Assembly (NCBI GenBank): GCA_037074765.1
Contig: JBAMDO010000011.1
Span: 186,001 to 250,000, forward strand
Length of the DNA: 64,000 bases
From: Mansonella perstans
Lineage: Eukaryota > Nematoda > Chromadorea > Rhabditida > Onchocercidae
Direction: 5' to 3'
The stretch's first letter is position 1; every line of letters starts with the position of its first letter. The notes under the pieces were generated by a model. It was not told where the DNA came from and searched no databases. It was given only the letters and a program-made list of their open reading frames with translations. This document shows, piece by piece, positions 44,333 through 58,590 of the stretch. The position numbers and the translations under genes are program-made.

Positions 44333-45958
44333 TCCGTTGAAGATTAGATTGGTTTGCATTGATAAAATTTTATTGAGATGAGTGTAACTTATTGTGATTA
44401 TCAATGATAGTATTACTTCTTGAATTTAAAATGTTCGTAATTTTTGGGTAATTGTCAGTCGAAAAAGCATTGAAAAAGTGAAAAGGATAAGTAAATAGTG
44501 AGACATATCAGTTTTTGAGATTTTAAATTAATTATTATTGCTCTTTTTCAAATCTATCCATTTTCGTTACAGTGTGAAGGAGTAATCATCGATCATATTT
44601 TCCGGAAATTTTTTGTATATTGAAGAATACAGATGTGAAACGCTGATGATGTTTTCATTTTCTTGTGAAGGTTGTCTTTCGGAATTTGTTGTTTTATTTT
44701 ATTTTTCTTGGCTTTGTATTTATTTTTCCCATTTTTCTTCCCTATTTATCACTCATTGTCGTATTTTCCATGTATCTGTGTAACATATCGGCAATTCTTG
44801 GAAAAGGTTATATTTATTATCAACGATGGGATGGAAATATAACGAATTTAAGTCTTTCAGAAATTTTAACTGGGTTTGCTATCACTGTTTTGTCTTATAT
44901 TCAGTTTGTCAGATTTATCTTTTCACAATTTAATTTCGAATTCCAATTTTTTGCTTAGTTGCCTTATTTTTTTTTTTTGATTTTATTCCTGTATTTTTAG
45001 TTTCTCTTTCCGCAAATACTTTCCTTTAAATATATATATACATATGGTGTCAGTAAAAGATCTTCTATCTCTTCTGTGTTTTTTTTTTGTCTTATTTTTA
45101 TTTTTTATATTTTTTTTTCCCATTGCTATAGTTCGATTAAGAAATTTTAGTGATATTCTCCCTGCATTTCATATTAGCTATTAATAGCAAAATTGTGATT
45201 GATATCACTGTACGATCAGGTTAGATTGTTTTCTGGGATTGGCAACTTCATCCAGTATATTAGTGAGTTGTTTTGCCGCTCATTTTCAAGCGGAGTCTTT
45301 GATTATTTATCAGACAGGTGGTTTAGAGGAACAAATTTTCCAATTATTTCCAGGTTTCAGTTATTTCGTATTTCATACGCTTCATGACTTTTATCATGAA
45401 GACTTTTACCACTTGAGAAATATTCCAAGTTATTAATTTGCTCTTACTTTCTTCATGCGTGTAACGTTTGCCTTCAACCTTCCATAATCTTACCGCAATG
45501 CAACATGGTAAGTTTTATGATCTCGAGGTGATGTAGTTTGAAAGTGTCTGATCAATAATGCGTTTAGTGTACAACTTGTAAATGTTTAATTTCTGAGCTT
45601 ATACAATCTGGGAGTACGTGATTTTGGATTATTTAGAATTCTGCAAAAGTGATTTGGAATTTTTGAATTTCAGGAACATGCAATTACCTAGTGTTTTTGA
45701 GATCTTTATAATACTCGAAGTGTTACATGATCGAGAGGGAAATGATAAATTCGATCAGATATATCTGAAATCTTTAAATGAAAAAAAAAAAAAATTGGTC
45801 CGAATTTTTCCTTCAATGATTTCCTCTTTTGCATCCATAAAATGAATAATGTTTATTATATGTTGCTATGGTAATTGGAACTTCAATGAAATAAATTTCA
45901 TCCTTATTGATTCATTTGATTCAAGCATCAAAATTAATCAAGAAGATTGATAGTTAGC
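44333..45958. other. Upstream region of BBS9
   Basis: 1.6 kb, AT-rich. The ORF at 44665-44958 codes for a hydrophobic, Phe-rich chain typical of T-rich sequence and lacks an ATG start, so I do not call it. An X-box-like site lies at 45862-45875, close to the BBS9 start. Confidence 0.5.
45862..45875 (+). promoter_or_regulatory. Candidate X-box (RFX/DAF-19 site) for BBS9
   Basis: The sequence GTTGCTATGGTAAT matches 13 of 14 positions of the C. elegans ciliary X-box consensus GTHNYYATRRNAAC; only the last base differs (T for C). It ends 83 bp before the BBS9 ATG at 45959, inside the distance window usual for X-boxes of ciliary genes. BBS genes are known DAF-19 targets in C. elegans. Binding here is inferred. 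Confidence 0.7.
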
Positions 45959-48900
45959 ATGTCAGTGTTTCATGTTCATGAATGGCTTACGCTTGATTTA
46001 ATTGATGCTAACATTTGCGCAGTTGGTGAATTGATTGAGAAACGAGGTTTGAAGTTTGTTCTTGAAACTTTCTCAAAAAAAAACAAAATCTGTTCTTGAA
46101 GAAATCGAGAAAAATATGGATTTTAATAATGAAATCTCATCCGATGCGCTGCAAAATTATCTTGAACATTTGTTAATTGAAAGTGAGGGAATAAGTTAAC
46201 TCAACAAAGATTTCTGCGAAATATTACATTTTTTTTAAATTGAAACGAGAAAAGTCTAAGGATTAAGGCCTAAGATTAAGCCTAAACAAACTGGAAAATA
46301 TCGATGCATTCTTGATAGAGATTATTTTATTATAGCATGACTGCTTAGGAAATCTGTCATATGATGATTAACTAATGTTTTTTTTTCATTATTTATTTAT
46401 GTAGTAAATGATTTAATCTTTTTGCATTCCATAAATTACATCAGAAAACTTTTTTTGTTTAGTGAATGAATTAATCTTTGAATTTACTTTTCTTTAAATT
46501 ACGTCAGGATTTTTATTATCTAATTCGACTGGATTTTTAGACCAAATAGTGGTAGGTAGTTTAACGGGTCGAATATGGATCATCGATCCGGGTCGAGCAG
46601 ATGATACAAAACAACAATTGTTGAGCTGCTTGTTAGAGGAAGATTTATCCGTTGCTATATTAGACATTGCTATTGCAAAATTCATTTCCGGTATAGAACA
46701 AAATTTGATCGCTGTATTGTCGCCACATAAACTGATAATTTATCGACTTGTTTCAGGTATTTCAAATTTAATTACTTACATATCTATTATCAGTTAGTTG
46801 GATGATATTAATTTTAAAACCTTTCATTTCGCAACTGCAATGCAATTTCAATTATATAATTTCAGGTGGAGAAGTTTATCAATTAAGTACCATATATGAG
46901 CATACTATCGCCGAAATAGCATACAATATGTGTATTGGTAAATTTGGTCGTGCAACAACGCCGCAAATATGTATCCAAGATATGACATGTTCTTTGATAG
47001 TCTTTGAAGCACAACATCAACTTTTCCATTGTTCGGTCAATTTACTGACCGCTCTACATCCAGGTCCGCTCATATATGCACCTCATTCTGATTCCATCGT
47101 CATAACATCATCTTCTGCTATCTTAATTTCATACAAATATTCCGTTCTTGCTACAGCAGCATCAAGTGGAAAAAGTGGAAAACAAATTGCCGTATGTTTT
47201 CTTTTTAAGATTTGATTTTATCAAAATCAAATCATAATAATTCATAATTACTTGTCATAATTGTTGTACTTTGCTAATATTTCTTAAGCTAATCAATACT
47301 ATCTCAAATTATTCTCAACAATCTTTAATTTCAGGCTAACTGGACATTTAACCTTGGTGACTATCCGCTGGATCTAGAAGAAATTGATACTGTATTCGTG
47401 CAACCATCCATTTTAGTTCTGTGTAAACGAACTTTATTTGGCTTAACTCATGGTGGCACGTTAAGATTTACATATCGTTTACAATGTGTCGCAACTTCAC
47501 TTCTTGTTTACGAATCCAGTTAGTTTCAAAATTTTAACTATTGATTACTGCAATTCTTATCAATCTTTTATTCATTAATGAGTCTAATTAATTAGCTTGG
47601 AAGTTTTCGAACTCGTCACATTAGTTCTATCAATTATTTGTTTAATCTCTAGCATCCATTTTTTCTACTTCAGATTCCTTTCCTTTCATGAAAATTTATG
47701 TTATTTCCTGATCAGATAGACATAACATGAATGACAAGATAGAGAATGACAAAACAAAGATGATAAGATTGAGATCAGCTTAACACAGAATTACAAACTT
47801 TTGAAATCATTTCTTCTTTAATTGTTACTTCAATTAATTAATTATTCAATTAAATATATTTCATTCTGATAAGTGCTTTATTTTACAGCACCTGATGCAT
47901 ATGTAAAATTATGCATTGCAACAGCTACACGTATGTTGTTGTTTTTCAAAAATACGATCTTAATTTGGGCAGCACAACTTCTACACGATGTAATTCAGAT
48001 TCGGTTATGTACATTTAGGTTAGGATTATTTTGCGCAGAAAGTAAGATGGCGATAGTTGGATAAGTTTTTTTTTTTTTTAAATTAGTTTTTGAAAAAAAT
48101 TTTTTTTATTTACATAATTTTTGTTGTTGTTTTGTTTTAGTTCAGTGTATCGTTCAATGTTGGTAATTTTATCCAATTCTCGGGTATCGATTAGTTATTT
48201 GGGTACCGAACCATCGTTTTTTCGTCTTCCCGCACCACAAATACGCTTCATTGATTTCCAACAGCGCTACAAAGAATTTAATGAGCTTGAAGCATCAATA
48301 CGCAAAAAACCACTGGAAGTAGTTGAAGGTATGGAATTTTCTCAAAAAATTTTTTCATTCTGTAAAATGTATTTTTCAAATTTCCATCTGCATGTAAAAT
48401 TACCTTTTTTAATTACATGAAGTATGTGACTTTAATGAATAGAGATATTGCCTGCGATACAAAGAATTTGTCGCGGAAACGAGAAGAGGAGAGAATGGGA
48501 GTTATTTTTAATTGTCGATTAATACTTTTTTTTATTATTTAATTTATTTTTTATCCTAATATTACTATGATGAAAATTATTCTTATTTCGGAATTTGTCC
48601 TTTTTTTCTGAAGTTGAAATTAATTTAAAAAATAACAATTCAATTAATGGAAATAATTCAATAGATCTTTTTTTAGGCACCACACAAAGAAATTCATTAT
48701 CACTGAATTGCTCTCATGATGGATTCGATTCAAAATCGGTACGTCAAAAATAGAAACTATTGGATATTTGATGACAGTTGTATAATTTGAGATATTAAGC
48801 GTCATACCAAATTTTAGATCTTATTTTACTCTGTCTTCCGAATTATTAAAAAATTGTTCGTCATAAACAGAGACGTAGACAGGAAGGTGCTTTGTTATAT

Positions 48901-51900
48901 TAGAAAAATTTAGAAAGAGAAATGGAAAAAGCAAAAAATCAAATTTTAAAGTTAAATTTGTTAACTAATTTGTTTTTCATTGAAATAATTGCATTTTATA
49001 ATAAAATTTCTTTTGTTTTTTCTAGAAGGCTGAAAAATCATTAGTGGAGATTCCATCCTTAACATTGAATATTGAATTATCGAGTGAAGTACGTCAACTT
49101 GACGTTAAACTGATATGTTCAACAGCATTTCATGTTGAACACAAATACACATCATTTCCTGCTATTGGTTTGTTTAATTAAATGAATTTATTCACAATTA
49201 TTCCATCAAATTTATATAATGGATAAACACAGTTAAATTTTAAAAAATTGTTTAGTTTCGAAATATGTTAAATTTAATTTTATTTCATAGTTTCTTTCTT
49301 CATTTACTAAAGCGAGATATTTCTCTAACTATAATTATTGCTTTTATAAGTTTCATTTTATTTACATTTTAAAATAAAAGAGACAAAAGAAAAACTCTTA
49401 TAATATTTTCTGTCATCTATATAAAATTGTTTATAGATGGCTCACAAAAAATATCAACAGGTATATATGTCTTACATCAGCCTGTGAATGACCTACGATG
49501 TAAACTTTATGCATTCTCCTCACAGTCTGGTTTGTTTTTAGTTTTGTCAGCAGTGATTAAGCACTTATCAAAAGTAGCTTGAGATTTTATCAAATATTAG
49601 AGGCATTTGAAATATTTTAAATTAAAAATGATATAATACTTTATGCAAATAAAATTGATTTAAATTATATTTTTAATAATTTCAATTTTCTCTCTCTTTT
49701 TCTTTTATCGGTAGCATTGAGAGAAATTCTTAATGGAATTGATAGATGAAGTAAGGGAAATATGAAACATTACTTAGATATTAATTACCCATTACTTGTT
49801 CAAACTTTGGAATTTCAAAATTTGGCATTCTTTTTCATTTTTTTTTTTCAAGAATTATTTCATATTTGATTTATCAAATAATATTACCCTCAACAAATGA
49901 ATGCTCTCTATTCATTATTGAATTCTTTTTTATGATTATAATAATTCATGCATTCATTCAAATTTGATAATTCTTAAATTTTTCCTTTAAGGTGATGTGA
50001 TCAGTAAAGAACTAAAAATGCCTTTGAATTTAATGTGTCATACGGTAAGCACTCATCGAAATGCACAGTATAAAATAACTCTTGAATCATCGCTAAGTGT
50101 TCTTGATTTAGCACAGTTATTTCCCGGTATTTGTTTCAATTATTATTTTTTCTCTTTTTTCATTTCATAAATTTGCCTATGGAAGAATGAAATGATTATT
50201 AGTTTCTTTAAACATACAAATTGTTTGCAGATGTTAAAAGCGAATTTTGAACTAATTTTTAATTACGTTTTCCTATTTCAATTACTTGAAATCTTCTACC
50301 TTTGTGATAAGATGATAAGAGGATGCCAAGTTAGGGCTATAATGAAATTTCTGGATAGCAAAGGATGCCAACTGTAAAATAATTCCTTTTGAAATTTACT
50401 CTTTGATTGCATTTGCTGAATTTTCATAGCTTTCAAAAAATTATCTTACGGTATTCAATAAACATTGCTGCTTGTCGTACTAGCTTATAATAACTTCTTA
50501 TCGGTTAAAAATATTAGCTATATTACAAGTGAAAAAATAGTGCCGGAATTTTTCTTTTATGGATTATTTCCTGTATCAAAATATTACTATAATTATCGTA
50601 TACCTTCAGAATTTGAAGTTGAAAGTAGTGCAGCAGTTGGCTTTCAACCGTATTTATCAGAAACGGTTATTTCAATCTATGCGTCTCGAAAATACAGTGA
50701 GTAAAATTTTAATAATACTGTTATTCTTTCTTGTCATCTTCTTCTATCCTGAATGTATTTTCATTATGTTTCTGAGAAATTTTTTTGCATCAGATCTGTA
50801 CTTTTCATTTTTCTTTAGAACGATATCGAATTCACGCTGAAAGCCTAAATTTCATTTATTTGTTTGCCGATGAATTAATCACAAGGATAAAAGCGAAACA
50901 ACCGGAAGCAAAAATAAACTGTACATTTCCATTAGATCAGATTGTTCAGGAAATAAATGCATTTGTAGAGGTCAGTGATTTCAAATTTTTCAATAATTAT
51001 TGGACTAAACTCGTTGAAATTAAACATTTCAACTCTCCAAACAATCCAAAATTCTAACAAACTTCCATTAATTCGCTCAGAACTGCTATGAATTGATTGC
51101 AATTATTCCATCGAAGTTACTTTGAAATTTCCAATGACAAAAATACTTTTATCGACCTTTCATACGGCCTTTTTTTAGTGTGAAAAAAAAAAGATGGAAG
51201 AAGAAAAGGAATTGGAACGATGCTGCACTCTGTTACGTAATGTTCAAGCAGTTATGCTAACAAAACTAAAAGGAGAGCGACCAACAGAAGTGGATCATAT
51301 GAATGTTTTATTAAATTATGCATATCAACAGGTCTTCTAATTATTTTTGTAATTTAATTAATTATTGATTTGTATTTAGCATAAATCTCTGCTTTTTTTC
51401 TTCAAAATTTTTAATTTTCAGCACTTTGTTTGTGTTCTTCTATTTGTTTTTTTGTTATCTTGAGAGATCTAGAAGAAATTAGTTTATTTGTTGCTGACAA
51501 AAATTCTTAATCTTTATAATTCTTTTAAGATTTTAAGCATTTCAAACTATTTCATTGTGAAATTCAAATTACAGGTATCATGTTGTGTGGATCGTATAGA
51601 ACAGCTCAGTGAAGCGTTACGCTCTGCTAGTTTATCGTTATCGGCGATACTTAATTTGATAAATTTGATAACTTCTCTTAAAGGGAATCCATTACCGCTT
51701 GATGGTACTATTATCAATAATTCGGAACAGGTAATGCTTAAGTATTCTATGTTTGTTTGTCAGAAAGAGAGCAAGTAGTATATTTTTAAAGTTGATGAGA
51801 GATTAAAGAGAAATTACATATTAACAGCTTTATTGAAGGCAATACTATCATTCTCTTTAATGAAAATTATTGAAAATAAATTTGATATATAAAAATTTTA

Positions 51901-52182
51901 TATTTCTTATACTGGTTTTATTTTTTATTTTTGAATTTTCAGTCAGTTTGGGAACGGATCAAATGGGCAATATCAACGTTTAAATCGATCGATTTAAATA
52001 CTGATTTATCACCAAATGATCTACGACATATACTTCAAAGTATTTGTGAAGGTAGCTGTGATACAATGGCCTTTATAAGTGAAAATAGCAAAGAGGAAGA
52101 GGATGATGAACCACAACAGTCCGAATCAATTGTTGATCCGTTAATTCCCGGCTTATTGTCTGTTGATGAATTGAATTATTAG
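45959..52182 (+). CDS. BBS9: BBS9 (PTHB1), BBSome subunit
   Basis: Subunit of the BBSome, the coat that moves membrane proteins in cilia (family knowledge). Fifteen exons join in phase to 787 residues (human 887): 45959-46025, 46508-46756, 46866-47191, 47335-47518, 47889-48018, 48141-48328, 48677-48738, 49026-49167, 49437-49529, 49992-50126, 50610-50696, 50819-50970, 51179-51331, 51575-51730, 51943-52182. The start MSVFHVHEWL fits the family's MSLFKARDWW. The N-terminal beta-propeller shows IVVGSLTGRIWIIDP, YEHTIAEIAYNM, GPLIYAPHSD and ISYLGTEPSFF. Later parts include KYKRYRIHAESLNFIYLFAD in the C-terminal region. In nematodes cilia occur only on sensory neurons, so expression is probably neuronal. 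The upstream X-box supports this. A weak TTAG acceptor ends 1 bp before the ATG. Confidence 0.94.
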
Positions 52183-52915
52183 TAATTCTTCATTTGGTAA
52201 TAAGCAACTGTAAGCACAGATAATCATATCTTCATTACTGACTTCTGATAAACAAAGAAATGATGAAAACATGTGGTTTATTTTTAGGAATTAAAAGTTT
52301 GAATTTATACATTTGGCAGAGTTTATTTTTTCTTTTTTTTTAAATCTTCAATAATATTATTTATTATTCATTACTTTCCTCTTCTAATTCTTCAACATAA
52401 TTCATATCAATTCTGTATTCATTATGATCTTTCGTGATAATAAGTATTCTCTCTTGATTCGACCATTTTTTAAAAAAATTAAAGCTTAGAGAGACTTTAC
52501 AAATCAGAAAGTTGAAGAATAAGTCTGTTTAATTAATGGTAACATTATTTATTATCGAGAAATATCTCAAAGAGAATAATTTGTTTCCTCATACATTATT
52601 GATTTGTTTTTTTCTTCGGATAAACTTTCAAAAGTAACATCGCTTATTAGCTGTATAAAGTAACAAAAAAAAAAAACTTTTGGATTTGCTGGTTGAAAAA
52701 AGGTGGCATTTTTGGTGAGCTTATCACTGACAAAAATTTTCTAATGCGTTATCATTTGATAAGGACGGAAGAAAATAAAAAAGAGGAGGGAATGTTATCA
52801 TAGTCCGATCGATTTGCAACTGTAAAGTGGAAATAAGTCGACAAATGAGCTAATTAATGCCTTTTAAAATCTAACATTTTACATTCACCACTTCGACATC
52901 AATTGTTGTTCGTTT
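52183..52915. other. BBS9 to BMPER-like spacer
   Basis: 733 bp AT-rich spacer between two + strand genes. No ORF of interest and no clear element seen. Confidence 0.45.
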
Positions 52916-55900
52916 ATGATTATTAAAAATATGTACTGTATTATTGCTTTCACATTGACACTCAAATTAATACAAATAAATAGTCAACTTATTGGTCAAG
53001 GTTAGTCTTTCTTTCATTTTCTTAGATTTTATGAAATTGTGAAAAAAAAATTGCAAAGTTGAATTTACTAAAATATTGACAATAAATATAAAAAAAATAG
53101 TTTTGCGTTTTTGGATAAAATTTGAAAAAATATTGTATAGCATTCTTTTTTTACAACGGTTAAGATCGTAATAAGTACTAGATATATTGTGAGATTGATC
53201 AATATCTATTACTAACACTCAAAATAATATAAATAATTTAATATTGTTACCATTCTTCTTTGTTAAATAAAATGTGGAAATTTAAATTTTAGGAATACCA
53301 TGCACAAAAGAAGGTGCTAAGATCAATTTAGCAGATATTACACGTGGTTCGGTTATATCACCTTGTTATTATTGCATTTGTAAGGTTGGCATGATCATTC
53401 CATCACTTCAGTTTCACCAATTTCAATTGATTTCAACAATTTTAATTACTAATTTAAACTTTCAACTCACTTATTTACCATTCTGAATTTTGCAATATCT
53501 GTAAAGAAATATGACCTGAAAATTTTGATATCGTAACTTAAGCGGAGTAATGACCACTTGGAGGCCTATTTCCGGTCATTCAAAATTTATGGCAAAAAAA
53601 CTGCCGAAATATACTTGCTCGATGCTAAAACTGATATATTTTATTTGATTAGCACACAGATCATAAGTGAAGAACTTTCCGGTAAACTACTTTTTGGGAA
53701 TCAATCGTAGGTAATACATGAAACCGTCCTGAAATCCATATAATTTTAACTGCGAATTTCACTATTTTAATGATTTAGTCATACAGTTTTCATAACTTGA
53801 TGAACATACTAGATTAAAATGATTCTGTTTCAAAACATTTTCAAACAATCACCGGAATTGATCAGTGTTTTATAAATTACTGCTGAAATCATCCTACAGA
53901 GACCACTGATGTCACTGCTACACTTTCATTTAGGGCAACTATCATGGAACACTTTTCTAGATCATTACTACTGCATCATTTAATCATTATCAATAATTTA
54001 TCTGATATAATTCTGTTCAAGTTACTGATAGAGCACCATTTTTCAGGTTTGTATAGAGTTCCATCCAAACCAAGTCAATACAAAACAGATCATCCAAGTA
54101 ATTTCAACTTTTTTTTTCAGAATGGTATAATAACATGCTTATTAGAAAAATGTGAATCATTGAAGAGTTGTCCTACTGTACTGGATCGTAATAATACCAG
54201 CTGTTGTATGAAATGCTTACACTGCACTCATTTGGGTATCAAACGTTACAATAATCAAATCTGGACAAGTACACAAGATGTGTGTACGCAAATTTCATGC
54301 AAAGTGATTTTTTTTGGTTTCAGACATTTAGACATTAATTAAAATTAAAATTCCAACAAATTCAATTTTTTATTGTAAAATGATGAATCACTCCACTCAT
54401 TTTTAACCTTCATTCGAACTAATTATTGTTTATTGCTATTAATTACTAGTATTATTAATTCCTATATTATTTCAATCATTTCACATTTTGTACATCTGTA
54501 GTCGTAAAATTTTCTTTTTACGTCAAAAATGTAGAGATGAATTATAAAACGTGACAGATAAAATACTAGGCTGGCGTCATAACAAGCTGGCGGATTCAAT
54601 GTGTATCGAATTGTTCCAATGGACGTTTATTGGCTGGATTTTGCTGTGGATTATGCTTAGCACCAATAAAAGCCCGAGATCGATGTATTCGATGTGATTT
54701 AGTATTAAATCAATGGTATCATTGTTATCGTTTTACTTGTCCTGTATTGAATTGTCCAGTATCTCAACATACGAAACATCCGAAAAGGTATTTTTAAATT
54801 TTCATTACATCTTTATCAAAAATTCAGTTCAATTGTTAGCTAACAATTTGTTATCAGCGTGTTAACATAATGTTTCATTCACAATTCGGTCAACTCATCT
54901 GTAGAAAATCTTACCAGTTATTGTAGTTTTCAGGTGCTGTCCGGAATGCAAAACTCATACTGTTATTTCGGAAGGCTCAAACCTAACCGTATCAAACGGT
55001 TCGCATTGCTTCTTTCGTACAAGACGCTATCAAGTGCATGATACATTCCGTATAGATCCATGCACACGTTGCTCATGTCAACCAGGTGGAATTATCTGTA
55101 GAAGGTTCTATTTTATTAAAATTTCATTAGTTAAACGTTTTAAATCACACTGCATATTCTTCGAAATTCCTATCAACACTCAAACATTAGTTTCCCTTAC
55201 ACGTTTCACGTTCACACTTCACGTTACCGCTATTCTTTTTCACACTTTCAGATTTGTTTGTCCATTCAAAGAATGTGATATGTCGCACATATTTTACAAA
55301 CCCAACGTTTGTTGTCCATTTTGCTACAGGAAAGGAAATTCATGCAAACGGATTGATGATATTAACGGAAGTGAAATGATAGTAGAAGTAGGTTATACAA
55401 AAACCGAATGTTTCAGTGAATTAATGGGTTTATCAAACTAATGGATAAGAAGTTAACAATGGTCACTATCTACTAGATAAATATCATAGAATAGATTTAT
55501 TATTTAAACAAATCGAATCAAACGTATATTTACAGAAACAAAATCAATCAATCAATAAAATTGCACATATATTTTATACAGAAAATGAAAAAATCAATCA
55601 GTTAGTCTTTAATTAGTTTTTTAAAAATATTTCTTTATTTCAGCACGGTACAAAATGGACATTGAATAATAATTATTCGAATTGCATATGCATTAATGGA
55701 CATATAAAATGTAAAAAAACGAATTGTGCACGGAAAGGAAAATGTCACCAAGAACGACATTTAAAAAAAATAAATGGATCATATTGCTATGAATGTGAGC
55801 TAAGTAAATATACGCATGCAAGTTATAAAAGATAAATGACAACCGTTACAGTAATACATAAATTTTGTGAATAGATCCAAAAGCTAATTATAATTTTATT

Positions 55901-57619
55901 TCTCTAAAAAAATTAAAAAAAAATCAAAATTTAAAATGATCAGTTACTATTGCTATAAATTAACATACTGTAATAAAAAATAAAATAGCTGTTTGTTATT
56001 TGCCTATAGAAAATTCATACTTGCAAATTTCAAACATTTTTTTTAAATTCAATTTAATTTTTTCTCTACTTTTTTTAACACGCAAGTGAGTGTCATATTT
56101 AAATTGGTCCATTTTAGGCGATCAAATATTTCTGTTCTGTTCAAACTCAAATTACTTATCATAGCACATATCAATGTCTAATCAACGCATTTCAATTGTT
56201 TTTAATCAATAAATTCTAAATAAATAAGTGCTATTTCAATAAAACTTTTGCGAACTAATTAATTTTTATTTGCAGAGGAAGGTTCGTGTACTGTATTTGG
56301 TGATTCACATTATTTAACATTTGACAAATTTAATTATTCATTTCAAAGAATGTGTAGCTACATTCTTACGCAAGATTGCTCATTCAATGGGTATTAATTT
56401 AAATTTTTGATGAAGAATTGATTTCAATTTAATTGTAATAAAAAGAAAAGTAATCAATAATAAATCAATTTATTTCATTTACAGGATTGATTCACAGTTC
56501 AGGATAATTGGCGTAAATGATGGAAGATCATCGTTAACGTGGACCCGACGTGTAATTATTTACATATCACTTTTCAATGGAACTTTTTTTGCCATACATT
56601 TACTGCCAAAAAAGGTCACAACTTTCTATTGGGTCATTGTTGGAATAATGTAAAAAAAAAAAAAAAAAAATGGAATAATTTGGAATAATGGAATAATGTA
56701 AAAATAGAATACAGAATTATTTGAAATTATGGTAAATCGTATATTAGCCAAATGGGAATGTTATCTTTTGAAGGTTATACGTGAACGTACGAAGATAATT
56801 AGCATTCCGTACGTTCGCTATAATGATTGGCCGGAATATCGAGCTTTCGAAGAATCTACTACCGGACATATTGTTGTTTCATTTAAATTAATCGGTTTGA
56901 AAGTAATTTGGGACGGGAAATCGTTTGTTAAAATTGTTCTTACCAAACGACATCAATCTAAGGTAAACTTTTTCGTTTTCTGTAATTGATTGGATTTCAA
57001 TGAATCGCTAAAAAAGAATGTATGTTAATTAAGCATAACTTTTCATGTGACTAGGATATGTTTGTATCCAAATATTTATAATGTATGTTCGCAGAATTTT
57101 TAATTTAAATATCGTTTCATCCATTGTAACATAGGAATTGAACATCAGTTTTTGGCCAAGCTTAGATGAAATACTTGGAAGTTGATGCAAGCGTAAATGT
57201 AATTAGAAGAAATGAAAACAGATTAAGTGTAAAAAGCAGCACAAAGATGAGGCTTGATTTTAGGTTTGCGGCTTATGTGGTAACTTCAACGGTAATCCTA
57301 ACGACGATCTGATGTTCCGTTCTGCAAGCTCAACAAGTCACTCCCTATCATATTTTGTGCAGTCATGGGCTTATGATTTTCCATGTACACGGTACCAAAC
57401 AAACAGAAATTATCTTAGCAATGTAAGATTTACGTGATGAAAATTTTTGAATAAAATCTGCATTTGAAATTAAACTTTTTTTCCATCCTATTCATTCGAT
57501 TGAATAAAATATTTCGCTAATAGTATTATGGGTTCCTTCTTGCAAAAGGAAAATACCTAACATGTACAAATATCAATTTCAGGAAGCAAGTGATCACACA
57601 TTTCCGACTATTCCGGTAA
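52916..57619 (+). CDS. BMPER/crossveinless-2-like secreted BMP regulator
   Basis: Secreted protein with von Willebrand C (VWC) repeats and a vWD domain; family members bind BMPs outside the cell. Twelve exons join in phase to 547 residues: 52916-53000, 53293-53384, 54121-54303, 54570-54787, 54934-55104, 55252-55387, 55644-55803, 56276-56390, 56485-56614, 56774-56962, 57264-57391, 57583-57619. It begins with a hydrophobic signal peptide ([13 protein letters not shown]). About five cysteine-rich VWC modules follow, with CC-x-x-C endings such as [22 protein letters not shown] and VCCPFC. Then comes a vWD domain: [26 protein letters not shown] and [16 protein letters not shown]. It stops soon after vWD, so the C8 and TIL modules of BMPER (human 685 residues) are missing. 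The last short exon (12 codons) is the least certain. Confidence 0.85.
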
Positions 57620-58590
57620 TTACATTTTGCAATTTCCTATTATTGCTTATGGTTGTTTTTCCTTTTATTTGAAAATTCAGAAAATATTATCTGAACTACA
57701 TTATTTACATTATAGCTTTCTATTCCACCGTTATTGCTTAGCCATAATTTACAGATCAATTAGATTGTGCTACTTCCCAAGGCTAGTATTTGAAACGGAA
57801 CAATCTAACAAAATGACCTATTGTAAAGGATGATAATTGGTGTGCCGGTACAACAAGCAATGCAAAATATCGGAATCTCATCATTAAAACAATATTTTTT
57901 TCTTTATTTTATTCTTTAATTTATCCTCATCTTATATACACATATAAAAAAACAATTGCATAAATCGTAAAGTAATCAAGACTGGGATATATTAGCCAAA
58001 GACATTCGAAACAATATCATTTTTGAAGTTTTACTTTGAAAGTAATTTTTTATGAACATATTAGTGTGGAATTAGCTGAATAACAGGAAGTATTGTTCAG
58101 AAGCGTGGATGCAAAAGCAGATAATATCTTTTATTGGTCATCTATACTCAGGTAGTTTAGTACCAGGCATTATATGGCTTTATTAAGAAATGCTTTTCAT
58201 TTACTTAATATCTCAAGCAAGTTTTCTTTTTGAAGAAAATGTACAAAAACTGAGATACATCACAACATATTTGACATAGCATAACATCCGGTCATAACTG
58301 AATGTTGTCGAAAATGTGTTACTTATAAGGCAAACTAGGATCAACGAGTTAAAATATGAACATAAAGAATGACAACCTTTACGTCGAAGATACCTTTTAG
58401 CATAAATAAAAAGCTTTTAATACTAATGCAGAATACGCCTACAGTCAGTCGATTCATCAACTAAACCCTTAATAAATGATTGTATAAGCTGCATATTAAT
58501 TCATATTTCATGAGAAATGCTTGAAACACCGTTGAATGTAAAAAAAAAACTCAGTGGTTTTTCGAATCATATTAAAAGAACAAAAAATTA
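57620..58590. other. Convergent spacer, BMPER-like to IMP3
   Basis: 970 bp between tail-to-tail genes. AT-rich, no supported ORF. It probably holds both 3' UTRs. Confidence 0.5.

Noticed and set aside
44665..44958. 97-codon hydrophobic ORF
   Set aside because: It begins at TTG, is dominated by Phe/Leu/Ile from T-rich DNA, and no splice partner or family feature was found.
56650..56700. A-run and GGAATAATG copies as a retrotransposon tail
   Set aside because: Short simple repeats inside a BMPER-like intron with no upstream element body or target-site duplication.
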